Origin: Solirubrobacter sp963837485 | GTDB taxonomy: Bacteria > Actinomycetota > Thermoleophilia > Solirubrobacterales > Solirubrobacteraceae | Length of the DNA stretch: 64,000 nucleotides | Assembly: GCA_963837485.1 (NCBI GenBank) | Contig: CAWINP010000003.1 | Coordinates: 1-64,000 of the forward strand | Reading direction: 5' to 3' | Shown: positions 50,682 to 58,626 of the stretch, in pieces | Numbering within the stretch: position 1 is the first letter of the stretch | How the letters are laid out: the number at the start of each line of letters is the position of its first letter | Program-made: the position numbers and the translations under genes | Notes under the pieces: generated by a model | Database searches by the model: none | Seen by the model: only the letters and a program-made list of their open reading frames with translations | What the model was told of the DNA's origin: nothing

Positions 50682-51986
50682 ATGAAAGGACTCCTCTTGG
50701 CGGCGGTCGTCGCGTCGCTGTGCATCACGTCAACGGCGGAGGCCGCCACGCCGCTGGCGATCGGTCACCGCGGCGCGTCCGGCACGCGGCCGGAGCACAC
50801 GTTCGCGTCGTATGACCGGGCGATCGAGCTCGGCGCCGACTACATCGAGCAGGACCTGCAGCTCACGAGCGACGGCGTGCTCGTGGTCATGCACGACACG
50901 ACGCTCAACCGCACCGCGCGCGGCGACGCCGCCAACTGCACCGGCCCCGTGGACCAGCACACGCTGGCCCAGATCAAGACGTGCTCGGCGGGAAGCTGGT
51001 TCGACCCGGCCTACGCGAGCGAGAAGATCCCCACGCTGGAGGAGGTCTTCCAGCGCTACGGCAAGTCGGTCAACTACTACATCGAGACCAAGGCGCCGGA
51101 CACCGCCGACCACATGGAGGAGCGCCTGCTCGCGCTGCTCGACAAGTACGGCCTGCGCGAGCCGGCGGTGAGCGAGTGGCAGGTGCTGATCCAGTCCTTC
51201 AGCGCCGCGTCGCTGCAGAAGGTGCACGCGATCGATCCGCGGCTGCCGCTGATCTTCCTCGGCAATCCCTCGATCGCCCAACTGCCGGACGTGGCGTCGT
51301 ATGCGGTCGGCGTCGGCCCGTCGTACACCGGGGCGGGCATCAACGCGGCGTGGGTCGCCGCCGCGCACGCGCAATGCCTGTCCGTCCACCCGTACACGGT
51401 CAACGATCCGGCGGCCATGCAGCGACTGCTCGACTACGGCGTGGACGGCATGTTCACGAACTTCGTCGACCGGCTGAACGCGCTCCTGCCCGGCGGCGGC
51501 GCGGTCGGGCGCCAGGGCGCGTTGGACGCCAAGGCGGCCGACGACGCGTGCCATGCGCGGATCAAGCGCGCCGCGGTCGGCGGCACGGTCGGCAGCGCGC
51601 TGGAGATCACGCTCGGGACTCCTCCGAGCTTCGGCACGTTCACGCCGGGCACCGCGCTCGACTACGCGGCGACGACGACCGCGAACGTGGTCAGCACGGC
51701 GAGCAACGCGACGTTGACGGTCGCCGACCCGAGCACCACGGCGCCCGGGCACCTGGTCAACGGCGCCTACTCGCTCGCCCAGCCGCTGGAGGTGCGCGCG
51801 CAGAGCGCTCAGGGCGCCGGCGCGGCGTTCGCGCCGCTGCCTACCACGGTGCTCACGTACGCCGGCCCGGTCAGCAACGACGCGGTGACGGTCGCCTTCA
51901 AGCAGCCGATCGGCGCCGGCGAGGGCCTGCGCACCGGCAGCTACGCCAAGACGCTCACGTTCACGTTGTCGACGACGGCTCCCTGA
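50682..51986 (+). CDS. glpQ: Secreted glycerophosphodiester phosphodiesterase
   Basis: The 434-residue enzyme has a signal peptide (LLLAAVVASLCITSTAEAA) and a GDPD TIM barrel: His29-Arg30 (AIGHRGASGTRPEHT), Glu56 and Asp58 (YIEQDLQL), His71 (VVMHDTTLNR), later IETKAPD. It releases glycerol 3-phosphate from glycerophosphodiesters such as those of lipid turnover or teichoic acids. About 130 extra residues at the C-terminus form a Thr/Ala-rich beta domain that may bind the wall. The PHO box suggests phosphate control. The tail overlaps the convergent eda gene by 26 bases. Confidence 0.88.
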   Translation: MKGLLLAAVVASLCITSTAEAATPLAIGHRGASGTRPEHTFASYDRAIELGADYIEQDLQLTSDGVLVVMHDTTLNRTARGDAANCTGPVDQHTLAQIKTCSAGSWFDPAYASEKIPTLEEVFQRYGKSVNYYIETKAPDTADHMEERLLALLDKYGLREPAVSEWQVLIQSFSAASLQKVHAIDPRLPLIFLGNPSIAQLPDVASYAVGVGPSYTGAGINAAWVAAAHAQCLSVHPYTVNDPAAMQRLLDYGVDGMFTNFVDRLNALLPGGGAVGRQGALDAKAADDACHARIKRAAVGGTVGSALEITLGTPPSFGTFTPGTALDYAATTTANVVSTASNATLTVADPSTTAPGHLVNGAYSLAQPLEVRAQSAQGAGAAFAPLPTTVLTYAGPVSNDAVTVAFKQPIGAGEGLRTGSYAKTLTFTLSTTAP

Positions 51987-52518
51987 GCATCCACGAGCCG
52001 CCCACGCACGCCACGTTGGGCAGGGCGAGGTAGTCCGGCGCCTTCGCCGCGTCGATCCCGCCGGTCGGGCAGAACCTGACCTGCGGGAACGGCCCGGCGA
52101 AGGCGCGCAGGGCCTTGACGCCACCGCTCGCCTCGGCCGGGAAGAACTTGGCGGCCGCGATCTCGCGCTCGAGCAGCGCGAGGATCTCCGACGCGGTGGC
52201 GACGCCGGGCAGGAGCGGAAGCCGGGCGTCGAGCAGGGCGTTCGTAGTGCCCGGCGAGACGAGGAACTTCGCGCCGTGGTCGAGCGCCTTCTCGCCCTGT
52301 TCGGGGTTGAGCACCGTTCCGGCGCCGACGTGGGCTTGCGGAACGTCGTTGGCGACGTTCGCGATCGCGGTGAGCGCGGCGGGCGTGCGCAGCGTGATCT
52401 CGATCGCCGGCATGCCGGCCGCGACGAGCTCGCGCGCGAGCGGGACGGCCTCGTCGGCGTCGTCGATCACGACGACCGGGATGACGGTCGCGAGGTCGAG
52501 GATCTCGTCGGGCGTCAT
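51961..52518 (-). CDS. eda: KDPG/KHG aldolase
   Basis: This Entner-Doudoroff enzyme splits 2-keto-3-deoxy-6-phosphogluconate to pyruvate and glyceraldehyde 3-phosphate. ATG 52518 overlaps the edd stop by four bases. The 185-residue barrel shows Glu40 (AIEITLRTPAAL), HVGAGTVLNPEQ, FLVSPGTT and the Schiff-base Lys124 (AAAKFFPAEASGG), then FCPTGGI. It is about 20 residues shorter than usual at the C-terminus, where the gene overlaps glpQ, but all catalytic parts are present. Confidence 0.9.
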   Translation of the reverse strand: MTPDEILDLATVIPVVVIDDADEAVPLARELVAAGMPAIEITLRTPAALTAIANVANDVPQAHVGAGTVLNPEQGEKALDHGAKFLVSPGTTNALLDARLPLLPGVATASEILALLEREIAAAKFFPAEASGGVKALRAFAGPFPQVRFCPTGGIDAAKAPDYLALPNVACVGGSWMLREPSSTT

Positions 52519-54281
52519 GCGGGCACCGGCGCGAACACGGACGCGCCCTCGTCCGGCGCGCCGACGAGCTGCCGGAATGAGGCGAACAACTCGCGCCCGG
52601 TTCCGTGGCTCGACTCGATGCTCGGCTCGGCCGGCTCGCGGTCCTGCAGATCGGCGAGAACATCGAGCCGGTCGGCCTCCGCGTCGACGCGGATCAGGTC
52701 GCCGTCTTGGATGAGCTCGAGCGGCCCGGTGCAGTGGATCGCGGCCGGCACCTTGCCGGACGCGCCGGACATGCGGCCGTCGGTGACCAGCGCGACACGA
52801 TGACCGCGGTCGACGAGCACGCCGAGCGCCGGCGTGAGCTTGTGCAGCTCCGGCATCCCGTTCGCGCGCGGGCCCTGGTGGCGCACGACGGCGACGACGT
52901 CGCGGTCGAGCTCGCCGGCCTCGAACGCGGCGAGCAGCCGCGCCTGGTCGTCGAACACGCGGGCCGGCGCCTCGATCACGCGCGCCTGGACGGCGGAGAC
53001 CTTCATCACCGCGCGGCCGAGCGAGCCGTTGAGCACGCGGATCCCGCCATCGGGGGCGAACGGGGCTCTTGCGGGGCGCAGCACGGTCTCGTCCCTGGAG
53101 TGCGCGCGCACACGGTGCCAGGTGAGCTCGCCGTCCTCGAGCTGCGGCGCCTCGCGGTAGCGCTCGAGACCGGCGCCGGCGACGGTGTCGACGTCGGCGT
53201 GCACGAGCCCGTGGTCGAGCAACTCGCCGATCAGGAACTGGACGCCGCCGGCGGCCTGGAACTGGTTGATGTCGGCGGCGCCGTTCGGGTACACGGTGGC
53301 GAGCTGGGGGACGGCTTTCGAGAGCTCGGCGAAGTCGTCCCAGGTCAGCGCGATCCCGGCGGCCGCGGCGATCGCCACCAGGTGCATCGTGTGGTTGGTC
53401 GAGCCGCCGGTGGCCAGGAGCGCGACGACGGCGTTGACGATCGCGCGCGCGTCGACGATCTCGCCGATGCCGTGCTCCTGGTTGACGATCCGGCGCCCCG
53501 CCTCGCGGGTCAGCGCCTCGCGCAGCGGCGTCCCGGGGTTGACGAAGCTCGCGCCCGGCAGGTGCAGGCCCATCGCCTCGACCACGAGCTGGTTGGAGTT
53601 CGCTGTGCCGTAGAACGTGCACGTGCCGGGGGCGTGGTAGGACTTCAGCTCGGACTCGAGCAGCTCGTCCTTGCCGATCTCGCCGGCCGCGTGGAGCTGG
53701 CGGACGCGGCTCTTCTCTCGGTTGGGGAGGCCGGAGGGCATCGGCCCCGCGGGGACGAGGATCGCCGGCAGGTGTCCGAAGGCGAGCGCGCCGATCAGCA
53801 GCCCGGGCACGATCTTGTCGCACACGCCGAGCAGCAGCGCGCCGTCGAACATGTCGTGCGCGAGCGCGACCGCGGTAGCCATGGCGACCACGTCGCGCGA
53901 AAACAGGCTGAGCTCCATCCCGGCGCGGCCCTGGGTGATGCCGTCGCACATGGCGGGCACGCCGCCGGCGAACTGGGCGACGCCGCCGGCCTCCTTGATC
54001 GCCTGCTTGAGCAGCCGCGGGTAGCGCTCGAGCGGCTGATGGGCCGAGAGCATGTCGTTGTAGGCCGAGACGAGCGCGATGTTGCGGCGCTCGGCGGCCT
54101 TGAGGTGAAGCTTCTCGTCGGCCCCGCAGGCCGCGATGCCGTGCGCGAGGTTCGCACACCCGTGGGCGGTGCGGGCGGGGCCCTCGAGAGCGGCGTCGCC
54201 GATCCGCGCGAGATATGCGGCGCGAGTGTCCGCGCTACGCGCCTCGATGCGCGCGGTGACGTCGGTGATGACGGGATGCAC
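52515..54281 (-). CDS. edd: Phosphogluconate dehydratase
   Basis: First dedicated enzyme of the Entner-Doudoroff pathway, an Fe-S dehydratase of the IlvD/Edd family. GTG 54281 gives HPVITDVTARIEARS, the normal Edd start; 588 residues. Family blocks include VSAYNDMLSAHQPLERYPRL, GVPAMCDGITQGRAGMELSL, LLGVCDKIVPGLLIGAL, GTCTFYGTANSNQLVVEAMG and VTDGRMSGASGKVPAAIH; the cluster cysteines are kept. The promoter region carries two LacI-type operators, and a lacI gene is divergent, so carbohydrate-controlled expression of edd-eda is very likely. Confidence 0.93.
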   Translation of the reverse strand: MHPVITDVTARIEARSADTRAAYLARIGDAALEGPARTAHGCANLAHGIAACGADEKLHLKAAERRNIALVSAYNDMLSAHQPLERYPRLLKQAIKEAGGVAQFAGGVPAMCDGITQGRAGMELSLFSRDVVAMATAVALAHDMFDGALLLGVCDKIVPGLLIGALAFGHLPAILVPAGPMPSGLPNREKSRVRQLHAAGEIGKDELLESELKSYHAPGTCTFYGTANSNQLVVEAMGLHLPGASFVNPGTPLREALTREAGRRIVNQEHGIGEIVDARAIVNAVVALLATGGSTNHTMHLVAIAAAAGIALTWDDFAELSKAVPQLATVYPNGAADINQFQAAGGVQFLIGELLDHGLVHADVDTVAGAGLERYREAPQLEDGELTWHRVRAHSRDETVLRPARAPFAPDGGIRVLNGSLGRAVMKVSAVQARVIEAPARVFDDQARLLAAFEAGELDRDVVAVVRHQGPRANGMPELHKLTPALGVLVDRGHRVALVTDGRMSGASGKVPAAIHCTGPLELIQDGDLIRVDAEADRLDVLADLQDREPAEPSIESSHGTGRELFASFRQLVGAPDEGASVFAPVPA

Positions 54282-54298
54282 GGCGGCGAAGCTACGGG

Positions 54299-54326
54299 CG
54301 CAAGCGCTTGCCCGCAAGCGCTTGCG
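54299..54326. promoter_or_regulatory. Two tandem LacI-family operators
   Basis: CGCAAGCGCTTGC occurs twice, with palindromic cores CAAGCGCTTG at 54301-54310 and 54315-54324, 14 bases apart centre to centre. Sequence and symmetry match LacI/GalR-family operators. They lie 18 bases upstream of the edd start and probably bind the divergent LacI protein. Confidence 0.75.
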
Positions 54327-54365
54327 GCGGCGCACCCCCCAAGCGGGGGTCCCGCCCCGGCGTGG

Positions 54366-54513
54366 CGGTCCGCCGCGGCCCGGCGGCGCGGTCCGGCGCG
54401 GGCCGGCGTCGCGGTCCGCCGCGGGCCGGCGGCGCGGTTCGGGGCGGCCCGGCGGCGCGGTTCGGCGCGGGCCGGCGGCGCGGTTCGGGGCGGCCCGGCG
54501 GCGCGGTTCGGGG
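54366..54513. repeat. 23-bp GC-rich tandem repeats
   Basis: Six full units starting CGGTYCGGSGCGG and ending CCGGCGGCG (54366-54388, 54389-54411, 54412-54434, 54435-54457, 54458-54480, 54481-54503) and one partial unit follow without spacers. The unit is not a multiple of three, so it is non-coding. It lies between the edd operators and the lacI start. Confidence 0.8.
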
Positions 54514-54555
54514 CCCCCGCGCGGGCCATCATCGCGGTCGCCTAGGATCGACCGG

Positions 54556-55587
54556 GTGGTCACGATGGCCGATGTCGCGCGGCTGGCGGGCGTCTCGGTG
54601 ACGACGGTCTCGCACGTCATCAACGGCACGCGCCCCGCGAGCGAGCGCACGACGCGGGCCGTGAAGGCCGCCATCGAGCGCACCGGCTACAGCCAGAACG
54701 TCGTCGCGCGCGCGCTCGCCCGGCAGCGGACGCAGTCGCTCGGGCTGGCGATCAGCGGCCTCTCGAACCCGTACTTCACCGACGTGATCGCGGCCGTCGA
54801 GGGCGCGGCCACGGCGGCCGGGCACACGCTGCTGCTGGCCGAGACGCGCGACGACCCCGAGCAGGAGCTGAAGGTGGTGCGGGCGCTGATCGAGCGGCGC
54901 GTCGACGGGCTCCTGCTCGCGCCCTCGCCCGGCGCGGAGCGAATGGCGCTGCCGTATCTCGCGACCCAGGACACGCCGGTCGTGCTCCTCGACCGCTTCG
55001 TCGAGTCCGCCGCGCTCGACCAGGTCGGGAGCGAGAACGAGAAGCCGACGCGCGAGCTGGTCGCGCACCTGATCGCGAACGGGCACCGCCGGATCGGCAT
55101 GGTCGTGGGCATCGCCGGCCTCTCGACGACCGCCGAGCGCGTGCGCGGTTACCGCGCCGCGCTCGAGGCCGCCGGACTGGAGCCCGACGCCGCGCTGATC
55201 GCCGACGGCGGGTCCCACGCAGACCGGGCACGCGAGGCGACCGACGTCCTGCTCGACCTCGACGACCCGCCGACCGCGCTGGTCAGCGGCAACAACCACA
55301 TGACGATCGGCGTGCTCCGGGCGCTCAAGGCCCGCGGCCTGCGCGTACCCGAGGACATCGCGCTGGTCGCGTTCGACGACTTCGAGTGGGCGGACCTGTT
55401 TTCTCCACGCCTCACGGTGATCGCGCAGCCGACGAAGCCACTGGGCGAGCGCGGCGTCGAGCTGCTGGTGTCGCGGTTGGAAGATCCGAAGCGGCCGCCG
55501 CGCACCGAGCGCCTGGACGCCGCGTTCGTGCACCGCGATTCCTGCGGGTGTGGTGCCCCGTCTGCCAACGCGGCGGGCGGCGCTTGA
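54556..55587 (+). CDS. LacI-family transcriptional regulator
   Basis: GTG 54556 (ATG 54565 is an alternative). Residues 1-60 are the LacI helix-turn-helix and hinge (MADVARLAGVSVTTVSHVIN, SQNVVARALARQ). Residues 65-340 form the periplasmic-binding-like ligand domain (LGLAISGLSNPYFTDVIAAV, VDGLLLAPSPGAERMALPYL, NGHRRIGMVVGIAG, IALVAFDDFEWADLFSPRLT). It probably represses edd-eda, binding a sugar acid or phosphosugar. The last residues contain CGCG and are encoded by the start of the 53-bp repeat; the stop lies in that repeat. Confidence 0.92.
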   Translation: MVTMADVARLAGVSVTTVSHVINGTRPASERTTRAVKAAIERTGYSQNVVARALARQRTQSLGLAISGLSNPYFTDVIAAVEGAATAAGHTLLLAETRDDPEQELKVVRALIERRVDGLLLAPSPGAERMALPYLATQDTPVVLLDRFVESAALDQVGSENEKPTRELVAHLIANGHRRIGMVVGIAGLSTTAERVRGYRAALEAAGLEPDAALIADGGSHADRAREATDVLLDLDDPPTALVSGNNHMTIGVLRALKARGLRVPEDIALVAFDDFEWADLFSPRLTVIAQPTKPLGERGVELLVSRLEDPKRPPRTERLDAAFVHRDSCGCGAPSANAAGGA

Positions 55588-55742
55588 CTGCCCGGCGCGA
55601 CGGGTTGCCGCGTACGTCAACTGCGGCGGGCGGCGTTTGACTGCCCGGCGCGACGGGTTGCCGCGTACGTCAACTGCGGCGGGCGGCGTTTGACTGCCCG
55701 GCGCGATACCTAGCCGCGGGTTGGCGCGTACGTCAACCGCGG
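55585..55742. repeat. 53-bp tandem repeats, three copies
   Basis: Copies at 55585-55637 and 55638-55690 are identical but for one base; the third, from 55691, diverges in its middle. Each unit begins TTGACTGCC and contains GTACGTCAA, giving TTGAC/GTCAA ends and a possible hairpin. The first unit contains the lacI stop codon, so it may also act as a terminator. Confidence 0.8.
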
Positions 55743-55963
55743 GCAGGTAACGAGGGGGTGCGGAGCGGAAACGATCATCCGCGGACGACGCTCAGGGAAT
55801 CGGGAGCAAACTAACTCCGCTATAGCGCACATAAGTCGACGCGGACAGGGAGCCTGTCTATCGATCGTGGTCAACTCCGATCGTTCGCCGTCCCTGGGTG
55901 ATCGTTTCTGGAAACCTGTCCCCCCCTTACCTGCGCAGTTGCCGTAGACCACCCCGCAGACGG
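55743..55963. other. Intergenic stretch between the 53-bp and 33-bp arrays
   Basis: Lower-GC unique sequence with no supported gene on either strand. It contains a seven-base C run (55919-55926) and a short palindrome-like TATCGATCGTGG region, but no clear promoter or terminator. Confidence 0.4.
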
Positions 55964-56392
55964 GGGCGAAGTTGTCGCGCGACCCGGCCAGCCGCAGGGC
56001 GACGTTGCCGCGCGACGCGGCTCGCCGAGGGGCGACGTCGCCGCACGAGGCTCGCCGACGGGCGAAGTTGTCGCGCGACGCGGCTGGCCGAGGGGCGACG
56101 TCGCCGCACGAGGCGGCTCGCCGAGGGGCGACGTCGCCGCACGAGCCGGCTCGCCGAGGGGCGAAGTTGTCGCGCGCGACGCGGCTCGGCCGAGGGGCGA
56201 CGTCGCCGCACGAGGCGGCTCGCCGACGGGCGAAGTTGTCGCGCGACGCGGCTGGCCGAGGGGCGACGTCGCCGCACGAGGCGGCTCGCCGAGGGGCGAC
56301 GTCGCCGCACGAGCCGGCTGGCCGAGGGGCGACGTCGCCGCACGAGGCGGCTGGCCGAGGGGCGACGTCGCCGCGGGACGCGGCTCGCGGGC
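55964..56392. repeat. 33-bp tandem repeat array, 13 units
   Basis: Units are 33 bp except one of 30 and one of 36. Two main types alternate: one with the palindrome GGCGACGTCGCC and one with GGCGAAGTTGTCGC. Order shows larger triplet duplications. There are no spacers. The array ends three bases before the tetR stop. Every length change is a multiple of three, and frames on both strands are open (11-residue repeats), but no start or ribosome site marks a gene. Confidence 0.85.
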
Positions 56393-56395
56393 GCG

Positions 56396-57010
56396 CTACG
56401 GGGCGGGCTGCCAGCGGCCCGCGTTGTCCTGCCATGACGGCGGCGGGCCGGGGAGCGGCTCGATCTCCGAGGTGCGCATCGCGGCGAGCGTGAGCGCGAG
56501 GTAGCGGCGGCGCAGGGCCCGCGTGCGCTCCCGATCGCGGGTCCGGACCGACGCGATCTGCTCGAGCAGGAACGAGAGGTCGTTGACGTCGAGGTCGGCG
56601 CGGATCGTGCCGCGCAGACGCTCGAACAGCCGTGCGTTCAGCTCCCCCGCGCGCATGCCGGCCTGCATCAGCTCCTCGGTCGGCTCGAACGTGCCCGCAA
56701 GCCGGGAGGTCAGCGAGTGCAGGTCGGCGTCGACCACGCGTCCCATGAACGCAGCGAACGCCAGCCACGGATCGCCCTCCAGCGCCGCCGAGACCTCCTC
56801 GATGTAGCGCGCCAGCCCTTCGCCGACGATCGCCCGCACGAGGTCGTCCTTGCTCGCGTAGCGCCGGTAGAGCGCGCTGATGCCGACGCCGGCGCGCGCC
56901 GCGACGGCCGCGATCGGCGCGCCCGGATCGGCCACGAACACCTCGCGCGCGGCCTCGAGGATGCGCTCGTCGTTGGCTGCCGCCTGCGCGCGCCGTCCGC
57001 TCAACGCCAT
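56396..57010 (-). CDS. TetR-family regulator of the adjacent MFS pump
   Basis: ATG 57010; 204 residues. The helix-turn-helix is residues 12-58 (DERILEAAREVFVADPGA, VAARAGVGISALYRRYASKD). The helical ligand domain follows (GDPWLAFAAFMGRVVDADLH, LTSRLAGTFEPTEELMQAG). Two 17-bp palindromes of the same pattern lie before this gene and before the divergent MFS gene, so it likely represses both. The stop directly abuts the 33-bp array. Confidence 0.9.
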   Translation of the reverse strand: MALSGRRAQAAANDERILEAAREVFVADPGAPIAAVAARAGVGISALYRRYASKDDLVRAIVGEGLARYIEEVSAALEGDPWLAFAAFMGRVVDADLHSLTSRLAGTFEPTEELMQAGMRAGELNARLFERLRGTIRADLDVNDLSFLLEQIASVRTRDRERTRALRRRYLALTLAAMRTSEIEPLPGPPPSWQDNAGRWQPAP

Positions 57011-57023
57011 ACGTCGCAGCATA

Positions 57024-57040
57024 CGGAACGGACCATTCCG
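57024..57040. promoter_or_regulatory. TetR operator 1 (17 bp)
   Basis: CGGAACGGACCATTCCG, an imperfect palindrome, 14 bases upstream of the tetR start. It matches the site at 57138-57154 in the pattern CGGAAYGRNYCRTTCCG. Confidence 0.6.
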
Positions 57041-57137
57041 CTCCGCTAAGGGACGACGGCGGCCGCGTAAGGGGTGCGGCCGTGAACGTCGCGGCGACCG
57101 CCCGATGTGTCGCGCCAGGCTCAGGTCGAAACTGGAA

Positions 57138-57154
57138 CGGAATGATTCGTTCCG
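57138..57154. promoter_or_regulatory. TetR operator 2 (17 bp)
   Basis: CGGAATGATTCGTTCCG, 20 bases upstream of the MFS start. Same spacing and the same single mismatch position as operator 1. Confidence 0.6.
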
Positions 57155-57174
57155 CTCAGATAGGAGACACCATC

Positions 57175-58626
57175 GTGACCTCGTTCGCGTCTTCGTCAGC
57201 GTCCGCAGCGCGGCCCCGCAAGCGCTGGCTCGCCTTCGCGGTCGTGGTGGCCGCATCGATGATGGACCTGCTCGACGCGACCGTCGCGCAGGTCGCCGGT
57301 CCCGTGATCCGCGACGACCTCGGCGGCTCGCTCGCCGACCTGCAGTGGATGACCGCCGCCTACACGCTCGCGATGGCCGTGATGCTGCTGACCGGCGGCC
57401 GGCTCGGCGACATCTTCGGCCGCCGCCGGATGCTGCTGATCGGCGCGTCCGCGTTCACGCTGTCCTCGCTGGCCGTCGCCGCGGCGCCGAGCATGGAGCT
57501 CCTGATCGCCGCGCGCACGCTCCAAGGCGCGTTCGGCGCCGTCATGCTGCCGCAGGGCTTCGGCCTGATCCGCGAGCTGTTCCCGCCGCAGGATCTCGGC
57601 AAGGTGTGGGGCATCTTCGGCCCGATCGCCGGCCTGTCGGCGATCCTCGGCCCGGTCGTCGCCGGCCTGCTGATCCACGCCGCCGACTGGCGCGCGATCT
57701 TCCTCGTCAACGTCCCCGTCGGCGCGTTCGTCGTCCTCGCCGGCGCGAGGCTGCTGCCCGAGGCCGCCCGGGGCGTCGGCGACGTGGCCGGCGGCAAGGT
57801 CCGGATCGACGTCCGCGGCTTCCTCATCGGCGGCGCCGGGATGGCGCTGCTCGTGTACCCGCTCGTTCAGGGCCGCGAGCTCGGCTGGCCCGCCTGGAGC
57901 AAGCTGATGCTCGTCGCCTCGATCCCCGTCCTCGCGCTGTTCGCGTACACGCAGCTCGCCCGCAAGCGCGCCGGCGGCACGCCGCTGATCGAGCCGAGCG
58001 TGTTCACGAAGCGCTCCTACGTGTCCGGCGTCATCTTCGCGATGGTCTTCCTCGGCACGATGGGCGGACTGACGCTGACGCTGACCGTGCTGCTTCAGCT
58101 CGGCCTCGGCTACTCGCCGATCCACGCGAGCCTGACCACCGCGCCGTACGCGCTCGGCGGCTTCATCGGCTCCGCCGCCGGCGGGATCCTGCTGAGCAGG
58201 CTCGGCCGCACGATCCTGCAGGCGGGCCTCGTCGTGAAGGGCGCCGGGATCGTCGCGCTCTACGTGGCCCTGCACGACTCGAGCGTGACGACGATCGACT
58301 TCGTCGCGCCGCTGTTCGTGGCCGGCATCGGGATGGGGATGGTGTTCGTGCCGCTGTTCGACATCGTGCTCGGCGGCGTCGAGGACCACGAGGTCGGCTC
58401 GGCCTCGGGCGTCCTGCAGGCGATGCAGCAGCTCGGGATGTCGCTCGGCATCGCCGGCATCGGGACGCTGCTGTTCAACCTCCTCGACACGCGCGACTAC
58501 GTGAGCGCCGCTCAGACCACCACGCTCGTCGTCGGCGGACTCATCGCGGTTGCGTTCGCGCTGGCGTTCGCGCTGCCGCGCCCCGAGCGCGACGAGGCGC
58601 CCGAGGCGGTTCCGGCGATGGCCTAG
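57175..58626 (+). CDS. MFS transporter, DHA2 (14-helix) drug-efflux type
   Basis: GTG 57175 with TAGGAGA nine bases upstream; the frame is open upstream, but this site decides the start. The 483-residue protein has 14 helices, the motif A loop GGRLGDIFGRRRML, motif C-like GPIAGLSAILGPVVAG and the DHA2 first-helix FAVVVAASMMDLLDATV. It would export drugs or toxic metabolites using the proton gradient. Divergent tetR at 56396 is its probable regulator. Confidence 0.9.
   Translation: MTSFASSSASAARPRKRWLAFAVVVAASMMDLLDATVAQVAGPVIRDDLGGSLADLQWMTAAYTLAMAVMLLTGGRLGDIFGRRRMLLIGASAFTLSSLAVAAAPSMELLIAARTLQGAFGAVMLPQGFGLIRELFPPQDLGKVWGIFGPIAGLSAILGPVVAGLLIHAADWRAIFLVNVPVGAFVVLAGARLLPEAARGVGDVAGGKVRIDVRGFLIGGAGMALLVYPLVQGRELGWPAWSKLMLVASIPVLALFAYTQLARKRAGGTPLIEPSVFTKRSYVSGVIFAMVFLGTMGGLTLTLTVLLQLGLGYSPIHASLTTAPYALGGFIGSAAGGILLSRLGRTILQAGLVVKGAGIVALYVALHDSSVTTIDFVAPLFVAGIGMGMVFVPLFDIVLGGVEDHEVGSASGVLQAMQQLGMSLGIAGIGTLLFNLLDTRDYVSAAQTTTLVVGGLIAVAFALAFALPRPERDEAPEAVPAMA

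Noticed and set aside
55964..56392. CRISPR array
   Set aside because: The 33-bp units follow each other with no spacers, differ from one another and have no cas genes nearby.
55898..56493. Protein-coding gene over the 33-bp array on the plus strand
   Set aside because: The frames are open on both strands only because the repeat lacks stop codons; no ribosome site or ordered flanking sequence was found. Kept as a question under findings.
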